From contig NZ_MXQF01000001.1 of assembly GCF_002165575.1 (NCBI RefSeq), forward strand, positions 1 through 64,000: a stretch of 64,000 nucleotides of DNA. The letters run 5' to 3'. The DNA comes from Pseudoalteromonas sp. A601. Lineage in GTDB: Bacteria; Pseudomonadota; Gammaproteobacteria; Enterobacterales; Alteromonadaceae. This document shows positions 1-7,317 of this stretch, one piece after another (positions within the stretch are counted from its first letter, which is position 1; the number at the start of each line of letters is the position of its first letter). A program made the translations under genes and the position numbers. The notes beneath the pieces were generated by a model, which was not told the origin of the DNA, made no database searches, and saw nothing but the letters and a program-made list of their open reading frames with translations.

Positions 1-34
1 AACTGGTCTCCGATGAACTCGGGGCGATTCATTT

Positions 35-147
35 GTATACATTCGACAGCGTGCCTATTATCTCATTTTGTCATACACAGTTTTCATCTAAAATAACCTG
101 TTGCGCCTTTAAAAATAGGCGTATACGCTTTGTTTACACCCGTATAC
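35..147. promoter_or_regulatory. Three GTATAC boxes upstream of an RHH gene
   Basis: The core GTATAC occurs at 35-40 (within TGTATACA), 121-126 (within the palindrome GCGTATACGC) and 142-147 (CCGTATACAT). The last two are 21 bp apart, two helical turns, and sit just upstream of the ribbon-helix-helix gene starting at 165. RHH proteins commonly bind short palindromes in their own promoters, so these are candidate autoregulatory operators. The repeats are seen directly; the binding role is inferred. Confidence 0.45.
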
Positions 148-164
148 ATCAGAGGTATTTTAGA

Positions 165-545
165 ATGGCTATTCTAAGCATCCGAATTGACGATAAATTA
201 AAAGAGTCTTTAAGTAGTGAGGCGCAAAAGGAAGGTATTTCTTTATCTGAATATGTGAAGAAATCACTGGAAATTAAGAGCGTTGATACTCATATACTAG
301 CAACAGAGAAAAACTTAAAAAGCTCTGTTGATAGTATTAAAGATTTAGCGCTCGTCTCTCAGGAGACTGTACACGAAGTTGAACTAAATATTCAGCGGCT
401 AAATGAATCGCTTAAAAATGCAAATCACTTAAAAGAAATCAAAAAATTGAAATGGATATTGATTTCTATATCCCTCATCTTTGTATCAATCTCGATCCCA
501 ATATTTCACTTTAATATTGCTTATTTCAAAACCTTCTTTTATTAG
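165..545 (+). CDS. Ribbon-helix-helix protein with C-terminal membrane helix
   Basis: The 126-residue product starts with a short strand (AILSIRIDDKLKESL) and two helices typical of the ribbon-helix-helix (Arc/MetJ/TraY-like) DNA-binding fold, about residues 1-45. A charged, probably coiled-coil region follows (about 45-95), then one hydrophobic segment near residues 98-118 (KWILISISLIFVSISI). I chose ATG 165 over upstream in-frame starts because GAGGT lies 8 bp before it and the RHH fold begins at once. An RHH domain on a single-pass membrane protein is unusual and hints at tethering DNA to the membrane, but no function can be assigned. It lies in the accessory region, and three GTATAC palindromes lie upstream. 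Confidence 0.7.
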   Translation: MAILSIRIDDKLKESLSSEAQKEGISLSEYVKKSLEIKSVDTHILATEKNLKSSVDSIKDLALVSQETVHEVELNIQRLNESLKNANHLKEIKKLKWILISISLIFVSISIPIFHFNIAYFKTFFY

Positions 546-785
546 GCTTTATCCTGAATAATTTAAGGCCTATGAGCCAAGCCTATTAGTAAATATTCCA
601 GTTACCGGAAAGCCTTTGCCGTCCAACACCTCTGTATTAAGCTTTTCACTTTACGATGAATTACCTTCAACAACTTAATTTAAATAAACTTTTTAAAGGC
701 GTTTTCAAAAGACTATAAGTGTATAATTATGGCGCAGGTTTTGCAGTTAATATCACTCATACGATCATACTAAGGAAAAGAACCT

Positions 786-1223
786 ATGCGAGTTGATGCA
801 AACGTACATTATTTTAATGGGAACCAGCGTACCAAGCCTTCAACAGAGGCCTCAACGTCATTTTCGGCTGCATTAACAGCAGCACAAACAGACAATGATA
901 AGACTGACAGCAGCACAAAACAGGCGGATTTCACTAGTATGACCCGGCAAGAAATGCGGGACTGGGCCAACACTCAAATCCGCAATGGAGAAATGTCTCT
1001 CGATGACGGCAGGCCTTTCATGGCTATGACTATGAAAATACCCGTAAATGGAGGCGAACTGGCAGGTGCACACAGTGATGAAACACGATATAACTTCATT
1101 CAAAAAACGCGTGATGGCATCCAAGGCGCACTGTCACGCAATGACGAGACTACTTTGAAGATGTTAGAATCAGCTATGTCTATCATGCAAGACAAAAGTA
1201 CTGGTGTTAACATTCGTATTTAG
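786..1223 (+). CDS. Hypothetical protein, 145 residues
   Basis: I do not recognise this protein. It is predicted soluble, with no signal peptide or membrane segment. The N-terminal 50 residues are rich in Ser, Thr, Ala and Gln and look disordered. The rest is a compact part with a tract MTRQEMRDWANTQIRNGEMS that looks helical, and a helical C-terminus. AAGGAAAA lies upstream of the ATG, supporting the start. A TATAAT hexamer at 722-727 may be its -10 box, though no good -35 is visible. It is a single-gene unit convergent with the secreted-protein gene at 1267-1839. The antisense ORF across it is not considered real. Confidence 0.65.
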   Translation: MRVDANVHYFNGNQRTKPSTEASTSFSAALTAAQTDNDKTDSSTKQADFTSMTRQEMRDWANTQIRNGEMSLDDGRPFMAMTMKIPVNGGELAGAHSDETRYNFIQKTRDGIQGALSRNDETTLKMLESAMSIMQDKSTGVNIRI

Positions 1224-1230
1224 AAATATA

Positions 1231-1252
1231 AAAAGGCCAGAATGTCTGGCCT
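1231..1252 (-). terminator. Terminator of the gene ending at 1267
   Basis: A perfect 8-bp stem (AGGCCAGA / TCTGGCCT, loop of 3) at 1234-1252 is followed on the minus strand by TTTT. It lies just past the stop of the minus-strand gene and just past the stop of the convergent plus-strand gene. The U-tract is only on the minus-strand side. Confidence 0.7.
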
Positions 1253-1266
1253 ACATCATTAATAAA

Positions 1267-1839
1267 TCAAAGAATACTGATCTGGACTGACATAGTATTC
1301 CATGGCGAATTAGTCGAAGTATTTTGGTATTTGAATAATCCGTTTTGATGACCATCGACATTGTATTCATTGAGGAAACCCACGACAGTTTGCCCAGCGG
1401 TACAAGGCCATGTGTAATTACTACCAGTCACACAAACAGGCGTACTTGAGTACATTGTGGAACTCGGAAGTAACCCACCGTTCATCCAAGCAATATGATT
1501 ATAACCATAACCAATTTCTAAAACAGCAGTACGCAGCTGCTCTCCCCCATGATCACATGCAGTTGTTGTCATACCAACAGTGGACTCCCACCCACAATCA
1601 GTTGAACCAACAGCATATACCCACATTGAAGATAGCGGCGGAGCTGATGCTCGAGCCATTAATTCAGACTCCATGCGGATGTTTTTGATTTCGGCAGGAG
1701 CTGGAGCATTCTGACTAGTGAGTACAGGAAGGGAGGTAATTACTTGTTGACTGCGCGGAACTTCCTCAGCATAACTCATATTACTTACACCAGTTGCTAT
1801 GACTACAGATAGCAGGCAATTAATTAAATTTATTTTCAT
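1267..1839 (-). CDS. Putative secreted protein of unknown function
   Basis: The 190-residue product begins with a clear Sec signal peptide (charged MKIN, hydrophobic core LLSVVIATGV, likely cut after SYA near residue 24). The mature part has four cysteines, is rich in Ser, Thr, Gly, Tyr and Trp, and looks like an all-beta extracellular or periplasmic domain. AAGGA precedes the ATG by a few bases. I recognise no family. The C-terminal half, with its aromatic residues and paired cysteines, could be an adhesin or minor-pilin-like head, but that is speculation. It lies in the accessory region, convergent with the gene at 786-1223. Confidence 0.65.
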   Translation of the reverse strand: MKINLINCLLSVVIATGVSNMSYAEEVPRSQQVITSLPVLTSQNAPAPAEIKNIRMESELMARASAPPLSSMWVYAVGSTDCGWESTVGMTTTACDHGGEQLRTAVLEIGYGYNHIAWMNGGLLPSSTMYSSTPVCVTGSNYTWPCTAGQTVVGFLNEYNVDGHQNGLFKYQNTSTNSPWNTMSVQISIL

Positions 1840-1994
1840 AGTCCTTGAATTTCCCTTTTAATATCAATTGAAAGGTATTCATAGTTCACGCCTTTAGCAT
1901 TGTCAAAAAATGAAAACATAATGATAAATAATTAATTTTTATATTTGTTAACTGATAGCAGAAAATCAAACACAAGACCTTCATCCAACAACTG

Positions 1995-2012
1995 AGTTTC
2001 ACCGGTGAAACT
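1995..2012. repeat. Perfect 18-bp palindrome
   Basis: AGTTTCACCGGTGAAACT is fully self-complementary about its centre at 2003/2004. It has no loop or T-tract, so it reads more like a dimeric-protein binding site than a terminator. Its target gene is unknown; the nearest start is the secreted-protein gene at 1839. Confidence 0.6.
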
Positions 2013-2259
2013 TTAATTTTAGCGGCTAAAATAATGGGGTATCACACTTTGACCTGCAATACCCCCTACCTAACAATTAACCTATTAAACTTATAACCAA
2101 TTGGGCTACAGAAATTAGGGAAATTAAATTAATAGAAAACCTTCCTTCTACTTTCACTTTATAATGAATATCTATTTTCATTCGCGTGCTCATTAATATT
2201 GATAGTGCCCCAACCGCAGTGTAATCTTAAATTGCCGTAAAAGATTGGCGGTTAGAACG

Positions 2260-2314
2260 TGGCATCCATGCCATTTTACTATCGTTGATTTTCAACCAGG
2301 CCTCGTGCCTGGTT
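2260..2314. repeat. Two tandem hairpins with T-rich tails
   Basis: The first hairpin is TGGCAT-CC-ATGCCA at 2260-2273, followed by TTTT. The second is AACCAGGC-CTCGT-GCCTGGTT at 2294-2314, followed after a few bases by TTTTTT. Together they resemble plus-strand terminators, but no gene upstream on that strand is recognised. A small RNA ending here is possible. Confidence 0.45.
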
Positions 2315-2512
2315 ACCTTCATTTTTTATGTTTCTTTGATACTAACAAAATTTTTTAACTATCTGCGGCGCTGAAAAAATTAACCTGTCGCCTTAGTTCC
2401 GCTTAATCATAATTTAACGCATAGCACTTTTACGAATAAGCAAAAGGTGAGTATTTATTAAAATAATTGCCGGTGTATCTACCATTTCACATTAAAAACA
2501 GGTGCGGCGGCA

Positions 2513-2543
2513 CTCTAGGTTACACTGTCGTATTAACCTAGAG
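2513..2543. repeat. Inverted repeat with 10-bp perfect arms
   Basis: CTCTAGGTTA (2513-2522) and TAACCTAGAG (2534-2543) form a stem with an 11-nt loop and no T-tract. The function is unknown. It could be a recombination site, an operator or part of a structured RNA. Confidence 0.5.
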
Positions 2544-2826
2544 GCCTTGCCATGTAAGCGCTAATAACGAATTGCACACGGGAAAGTTACACGCGTGATG
2601 TGAACGGTACTTTTGAACGGACTCGATAAAGTTATTGAATAAACAGGTCTGATAAACACAGCCGTACGTATTGCTATCTGTGCGTTGCTAATTTAGAAAA
2701 GTCCCTGACACGTTTCTGTCCAAAAACGAGCTTAACCGACCGTCTGCTTCTCGCTCTAACCCGACTATCAGCTGGATAGTAGAGGTGCTATTATTAAATA
2801 TAACCTTTTCTGGCTTTGAGGTATCT

Positions 2827-3276
2827 ATGCCTAGTGATATTCAACTTAGTGCTAATCATAAATTTGTAGATATACTTAGCAATGGAAAAGTTAATTTAAG
2901 CTCAAACCCTTTAGATGAAATTGAATTAATTCAGCGTGGTTTAGATATAAAAAGTGTTGAGAAATTTAGGCTTGAGTTACGTTGGGATATTCAATCCTTT
3001 GCTAAAGCAATTGGTACAAATACTAGAATTTTCGAACGTCATAAAAAAGAGCATAAACGTTTAAATGCAACTTTGAGCGAAAATACCTTTGAGTTGGCTC
3101 ATTTAGCATCAACTTGTATTGATTACTTTGAAAATATTGAACGATGGAATAAATGGCTAAATACATGCTCCTTACAATTTAGCTCTAAAACACCTTTAAC
3201 ATTTGTAAATACAATTGCGGGTAGAAGGTTAATTAGGAACGTTGTTAATAGCCTTAAACACGGTTATAACGCTTAA
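2827..3276 (+). CDS. Xre/ParS/MbcA-type (DUF2384-like) regulator beside the CRISPR array
   Basis: The 149-residue product matches the layout of Xre-type antitoxins of the ParS/MbcA group: a central helical region (about 45-90, with FAKAIGTNTRIFERHKK) and a C-terminal DUF2384-like domain (ERWNKWLNT, KTPLTFVNTIAGRRLI, ending LKHGYNA). ATG 2827 is chosen because GAGGT lies 5-9 bp upstream; a GTG at 2785 lacks this. The usual RES or COOH-NCS toxin partner is absent on both sides. Family members without a toxin can act as DNA-binding regulators, and Xre-family regulators are known near guide arrays of some I-F3 transposons. A role controlling the array or cas genes is therefore plausible but inferred. 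Confidence 0.7.
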   Translation: MPSDIQLSANHKFVDILSNGKVNLSSNPLDEIELIQRGLDIKSVEKFRLELRWDIQSFAKAIGTNTRIFERHKKEHKRLNATLSENTFELAHLASTCIDYFENIERWNKWLNTCSLQFSSKTPLTFVNTIAGRRLIRNVVNSLKHGYNA

Positions 3277-3306
3277 AAAGACCCCAGCGTTTGCTGAGGT
3301 CTTTTT
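3276..3306. terminator. Bidirectional terminator between regulator gene and CRISPR array
   Basis: AAAGACC-C-CAGC pairs with GCTG-A-GGTCTTT around a 4-nt loop, with A and T tracts on both sides. It can end the plus-strand regulator gene (stop at 3274-3276) and the minus-strand CRISPR transcript that passes the atypical last repeat at 3335-3308. Confidence 0.8.
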
Positions 3307-3307
3307 A

Positions 3308-3516
3308 TTTACCCTCTGCCTTTTCGGCAGTTAAAAGTTACAATTTGTGGTTGTTTACTTCCCGGCCTAACTTCAGCTGCCTACTCGGCAGTTCACGATT
3401 TGCGTAAAGAAGCATTAGTTAACTTAGAATTTCCAGCTGCCTACTCGGCAGTTCACCATCGTAATGAACGACCAGACCACATTCAAAAATTTCCAGCTGC
3501 CTACTCGGCAGTTCAC
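3308..3516 (-). CRISPR. Type I-F3 CRISPR array with degenerate terminal repeats
   Basis: Read on the minus strand, 28-bp repeats lie at 3489-3516 and 3429-3456 (identical; GTGAACTGCCGAGTAGGCAG then CTGGAAAT). A third at 3369-3396 differs in its last bases (CTGAAGTT). A fourth, strongly diverged copy lies at 3308-3335 but keeps the CTGCC/GGCAG stem. Spacers are 32 bp: 3457-3488, 3397-3428 and 3337-3368 (32 or 33). The repeat is the type I-F kind read by Cas6f, encoded just upstream at 3639-4238. The third spacer matches the chromosomal ffs gene. Targets of the first two are unknown. No adaptation genes are present. Confidence 0.95.
3337..3368 (-). other. Attachment-site guide spacer matching ffs
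   Basis: On the minus strand the spacer begins AGGCCGGGAAGTAAACAACC. It aligns without gaps to ffs at 16843-16812 (minus strand), matching 24 of 32 positions. Mismatches are at 6, 12, 13, 15, 18, 24, 25 and 30. Positions 6, 12, 18, 24 and 30 are the bases displaced from pairing in type I Cascade complexes, so 24 of the 27 pairing positions match. The flanking dinucleotide at the target is TC rather than the standard CC. I infer that this is the homing guide that directs insertion beside ffs. Confidence 0.88.
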
Positions 3517-3638
3517 TATAAATAATAGTACGTATTACCTTAAATACCAAACTGTTAAGTGATTTTTATATGATCTACACTTACTTTTACCTATAAGTTT
3601 AAGCTATTGAAAAAACTATGAATATTTTATAACTACTT
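3517..3638 (-). promoter_or_regulatory. CRISPR leader region
   Basis: This AT-rich 122-bp gap separates cas6 from the first repeat. On the minus strand a weak TTAACA/TAATAC pair (15-bp spacing) lies just before the first repeat and could be the array promoter. AAGTG/CACTT half-sites form an imperfect inverted repeat within it. No TnsB-like motif array is present. Confidence 0.4.
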
Positions 3639-4238
3639 TTAAAGGGCCTTTAAAGAAGCAACCGTGCCTTGAAATGTTTGATTTGTAGCAAAGCCATAAT
3701 TGTTAAAATGATTATTTATGGGTTCAGCTTTTTCAATTTTTTGTATATGCAGAACATAACTTTGGCCACTGCCTTTGCTTGATACGGGTATTGAATGAAA
3801 GTGGCCTATGTCCTTTGCCTCAAATTTATATTCAGGATTGTAAACCTCGCCTCTGGCTTCAGCTCGTTTTTTAGCGCGCTTTAACCGTCTTTGCTTTTCG
3901 CCAACAAATGCTTTGGCTACTGATTGGTTGCGAACAAACATGACTTCGCTTTGGTTTACTGGTACTTCGAGTATTTTTGATAAGCCAAATAACTTATCAT
4001 GAGCCATCATCTCAAAATAGCTTTGCTGAGATAGATTGATTAATTGCTTCTTATCTGTCGATACAAACGCTACTTCATTACCTATTGTTTGCTCATTCCA
4101 TTTAGGAAAGCACACACCAATATTACTTATTTCGCGTGAACTCATAAACCCATGCAAAATACCAATACAACGCCCAGCAAGAAGGCTTACATCACAATTT
4201 TTAGGTAAATAAGTAATAGTAAAATAATAGCGCTTCAA
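3639..4238 (-). CDS. cas6: Cas6f (Csy4) CRISPR RNA endoribonuclease
   Basis: This 199-residue protein has the length and gene position of Cas6f, which cuts pre-crRNA 3' of the repeat hairpin and stays bound in the effector. The basic stretch RRLKRAKKRAEARGE (about residues 117-131) matches the arginine-rich helix that reads the hairpin groove. The C-terminal part (residues SGQSYVLHIQK, NNYGFATN, GTVASL) is the Cas6f ferredoxin-like ending. It is the last gene of tniQ-cas8/5-cas7-cas6 and overlaps cas7 by 4 nt. The array it processes lies directly downstream. In CASTs the resulting crRNA guides transposition and not cleavage. Confidence 0.93.
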   Translation of the reverse strand: MKRYYFTITYLPKNCDVSLLAGRCIGILHGFMSSREISNIGVCFPKWNEQTIGNEVAFVSTDKKQLINLSQQSYFEMMAHDKLFGLSKILEVPVNQSEVMFVRNQSVAKAFVGEKQRRLKRAKKRAEARGEVYNPEYKFEAKDIGHFHSIPVSSKGSGQSYVLHIQKIEKAEPINNHFNNYGFATNQTFQGTVASLKAL

Positions 4239-5263
4239 CCTTTACTCCTTTGAAACAAGCCACCTTTGATCAGCACTGCCGCAATAAAGTGAACTGCGTC
4301 TGATTCTTCACCTTGCTCTAAACCATGCTTTTCCATGTGTTTAATATGCAAAGCAATGCGCGGGAGTAATGAATAAAAGTCTGAATGGCTCTTAGGTGTT
4401 CTGTGTGCAACTAATATTTGCTTATCTGCGCCATACTCGTGAGTGCGTAAAGGTTTGTAGCCTCCCTCGTACCAATCATCGATAGTTTGGATAGCCGCCC
4501 CTACTTTTTGTGAGTTTAAACTTGCTGCTTTTTTATCGCCCACTTGGGTGTACGCAAGTTGTTTAGATGACATGCCCTGTTCAACAGCATCTACAAACTT
4601 TTGACTTGGGTGAACCTCCTGGCTAAATGCATTTTTAATCTTTGCGGTTATATCTAAATAACAATAATTTTGAGGGCTGCTAAGCCCTTCTTGAATAGCT
4701 TCTGATAGTGTTATTAGTGCTGTTTGATTATTTTTCCAATTGCCCTGCCACTTTAGCTTTTGTGCACCCTCAACGATTATTGGGTCTAAATGTTCTGTGA
4801 GGATTTCAATATCAACATTTGGTGATTGGCGGTTGCGCCAAAGCCAGTTGCCCATCAGTATATTTTTAGCATAGCGAGTCGCAACTTCATTAAGGCCATT
4901 GTGCTTTTTATAGGTTTCAAAAAAACGTTTTAACCAATAAATAACTTTAGGGTCATCACAAACATGAGGCTCAATACTATTGGCCTCAACCCTGAGTGAA
5001 AAACGACAAAACAGCTCATTTACTGTTGGGGGCACGTAACACACATCAATTGTTTGTGGGTTACCAAAAGCGAAATCTTGTGGCGCTAAATTTTTAGCCA
5101 CATTTTGCTTTTGATACGCATCGCCAAACCCTGACTTTTGCCCAACTAATTTATTTTGCTCTATTTGTAGCGGTTCAAAGTCAGACTCTGGTGTTTTATA
5201 AAAAAACACCGCTTTACTGGGTGAGAGCGAACGCGTGTAACTTAAGTGCCGAGGTAATTGCAT
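4235..5263 (-). CDS. cas7: Cas7f (Csy3) Cascade backbone protein
   Basis: This 342-residue protein begins with LSYTRSLSPSKAVFFYKT, the conserved Cas7f N-terminus. Six copies normally form the crRNA-binding filament, whose thumbs displace every sixth base. That geometry is directly relevant to the mismatch pattern of the third spacer. It overlaps cas8/5 by one base and cas6 by 4 nt, consistent with translational coupling in one operon. The length is typical for the family and no truncation is seen. Confidence 0.94.
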   Translation of the reverse strand: MQLPRHLSYTRSLSPSKAVFFYKTPESDFEPLQIEQNKLVGQKSGFGDAYQKQNVAKNLAPQDFAFGNPQTIDVCYVPPTVNELFCRFSLRVEANSIEPHVCDDPKVIYWLKRFFETYKKHNGLNEVATRYAKNILMGNWLWRNRQSPNVDIEILTEHLDPIIVEGAQKLKWQGNWKNNQTALITLSEAIQEGLSSPQNYCYLDITAKIKNAFSQEVHPSQKFVDAVEQGMSSKQLAYTQVGDKKAASLNSQKVGAAIQTIDDWYEGGYKPLRTHEYGADKQILVAHRTPKSHSDFYSLLPRIALHIKHMEKHGLEQGEESDAVHFIAAVLIKGGLFQRSKG

Positions 5264-7314
5264 TATTCATACTCAAACTTAGACTTTTTCATAAGCATAG
5301 ACTCTTTTTGAACATCCATAACCCAAAATGCGTCATGAAAGAACTGCTTAGCCCCTGCGTACTTTACTGATGTATTGCTAACACACTCTAAAAGCCCAAT
5401 TACGGGCTCAGCATAACAATGGTATTCATGTAATGCTGCATCTCGCTTTACGGGTTCTTCAAGCGCAGCAAAGCCAATTGCAGCAGGTCTTAAATTAAAG
5501 TTACCGTTAAGGGCATCAATCAATTGTTCAAAACTTTTAACTACTTTTTTCGAAGGGTATAACCAACTGCCATTTAACGATTTTGCCTTTATATTTTTAA
5601 ACAGCTCACTTGGTTTAGTATGTAAATGGCACCAGTCTATATTTTGATATAACGAAGGTGGATGCATAGTCCCGCCCGCAAACATAGATGGTAGTGCGGG
5701 CTTTATAAGCTGACTATTCAACTTATCTAAAAGCTCAATATTTGGTACAAAAAGCCTAAATACTAAATCGAGTGTTATATCGCATTTAGGCTTATCGATA
5801 ATACCGGAACTTATCACATGAGTATGGCCAGCAACTTGTTTTAACTTACTTGGCTCGGGTAATGGTTTACCTGTATGTAGTTGATAGTTTTCAATGTGAA
5901 TAGCACTGCCAATACACTTAATTGAAGGGTCTATAAAGTTTTTTAGCTTACGCTCAAAGTTATGAGCAAGCCCATTTAAAGCTGTAAGTGACGGCATACC
6001 TTGAATATACGGGTTAGCCATTGCCTCGGCATCAAACACTCGCATATCTTGGCAATGTACATACACTATTTGCTCATCATTTAATGTTTCTTGTTCAGTT
6101 GTACAATGAGTAAACACATAGTTTAACTGCGTTTTAAACAACCCCATTAAATTAGGGTGATATGCAAAGCGTTTGAGCTTACTTAAAGTACCTAGGCTCT
6201 CATTTAGTATGTTACTAAATTGGCTAATACAGTTAGTAATATTCTGATCTAAGTAATGCTTAGCCCACTCAGGATAAGCTTGCTCTTGCGCGTTATTTTT
6301 AGCTTCAAGAATGTTATCAAGCCATAACTGCAAACTAACACGTACCTGCCTAATAGCTGCTACTCGCGCTAATCGCTTTTGCCTTAACGTATTAAACTGC
6401 TTAATACCCACTAACACCAAAAGCGCCTGTTGAAATTGACTGCTTAATAGCGCACGAATTTTAAATGCTTTTTCAATATCATCATTGGCTACTTTAGAGC
6501 GGTTAATAACCTTTGAATTTGTTTTAGGAAAGTAACGCAAGGCTCTTATATTGCCACCTACTGAGCTTGCTAAATCGCCTACATTGGCTGGCCTTGAGTG
6601 CTCAACTAAACCAAAGTTTAACTTACGATCTGTTGTTAATTGCTGAATTTTAGCTAGCATTACGTGGCTTACTACAGGCGTAACCGCAAGGTAACTTTGC
6701 TGAAATGGCATTTGTAATTGTGGTGAAAAAGAGCTTACTTCTAATGGGAGTTCTGCTACTGGCAACTGTTGTTTTATTTTAACCGCGATGTCAAAAACCG
6801 CCTTTTTAGTAAACCCGTATGCTTTTATTAAATTAATCCAAACAGGCTCTTCAGTTATTAATAACTTTGCTAAACAAGTCACTTCGCCCTGCCAAATAAA
6901 TGAGGTTAAAAATAACTTTGCATGATTAATTTCAGCACTGTTGTGCGACCAGCCAAAACTTAAAGGTAATGACCGGCTACAAATACCCGCAATATCTTCA
7001 CTTACAACTTCACTAATTAAACGTTGATTGCTTACTCGTATATCAGGGTATTTTAAATTATGAGTATGAAACCATTTCACTTCGTTAATGCACTTACTCA
7101 ATAACACTTCATCGCGTAATACACTTTTAGCGGTTCTTGTGCTTGTTAAAGCATCAATTTCACTTCGCTTATAAACTAGGTTAATGAGCACAGTCAGCGC
7201 TTGTACTTCAAGGCCATCTACCGCAACATGAGGCGTGTATGGAGCAAACAACTTTCTAAGTGCTGTGGTTTTTTCTTTTAGTGATTCAATTGCAAATGCA
7301 TCTTGTAAGTTCAT
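5263..7314 (-). CDS. cas8: Cas8f-Cas5f fusion, large subunit of the CAST Cascade
   Basis: The 683-residue protein has the size of the natural Cas8-Cas5 fusion found in type I-F3 transposons. In ordinary I-F systems Cas8f and Cas5f are separate, shorter proteins. It should recognise the PAM, cap the 5' handle of the crRNA, and make contacts linking Cascade to TniQ. I assign it from length, from position between tniQ and cas7, and from the absence of any separate cas5. The sequence itself is poorly conserved and shows few motifs by eye. It starts 3 nt after the tniQ stop. Confidence 0.88.
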   Translation of the reverse strand: MNLQDAFAIESLKEKTTALRKLFAPYTPHVAVDGLEVQALTVLINLVYKRSEIDALTSTRTAKSVLRDEVLLSKCINEVKWFHTHNLKYPDIRVSNQRLISEVVSEDIAGICSRSLPLSFGWSHNSAEINHAKLFLTSFIWQGEVTCLAKLLITEEPVWINLIKAYGFTKKAVFDIAVKIKQQLPVAELPLEVSSFSPQLQMPFQQSYLAVTPVVSHVMLAKIQQLTTDRKLNFGLVEHSRPANVGDLASSVGGNIRALRYFPKTNSKVINRSKVANDDIEKAFKIRALLSSQFQQALLVLVGIKQFNTLRQKRLARVAAIRQVRVSLQLWLDNILEAKNNAQEQAYPEWAKHYLDQNITNCISQFSNILNESLGTLSKLKRFAYHPNLMGLFKTQLNYVFTHCTTEQETLNDEQIVYVHCQDMRVFDAEAMANPYIQGMPSLTALNGLAHNFERKLKNFIDPSIKCIGSAIHIENYQLHTGKPLPEPSKLKQVAGHTHVISSGIIDKPKCDITLDLVFRLFVPNIELLDKLNSQLIKPALPSMFAGGTMHPPSLYQNIDWCHLHTKPSELFKNIKAKSLNGSWLYPSKKVVKSFEQLIDALNGNFNLRPAAIGFAALEEPVKRDAALHEYHCYAEPVIGLLECVSNTSVKYAGAKQFFHDAFWVMDVQKESMLMKKSKFEYE

Positions 7315-7317
7315 AAG

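Larger units (their letters stand above)
1840..2826. other. Palindrome-rich region without genes (about 1 kb)
   Basis: No convincing coding frame is present. The stretch holds several perfect or near-perfect inverted repeats (1995-2012, 2260-2273, 2294-2314, 2513-2543), two followed by T-rich tracts. I looked here for the distal end of the CAST (TGTTG plus the TATAAGTTG-like TnsB motif) and for the expected CCAAA target duplication, and found neither. Confidence 0.6.

Noticed and set aside
873..1688. Antisense ORFs at 873-1124 and 1410-1688
   Set aside because: Both are shadows of better-supported genes that have ribosome sites and coherent protein features.
2785..2826. GTG 2785 as the start of the ParS/MbcA-like gene
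   Set aside because: It lacks a ribosome site, while ATG 2827 has GAGGT at good spacing and removes a hydrophobic leader not expected in this family.
3548..3600. CCAAA followed one base later by TGTTAAGTGATT, and a TATAAGTTTAAG match, as the distal transposon end
   Set aside because: It would leave the CRISPR array outside the element, the CCAAA is not directly joined to TGT, and only one weak TnsB-like match is present. The sequence is better read as the CRISPR leader.
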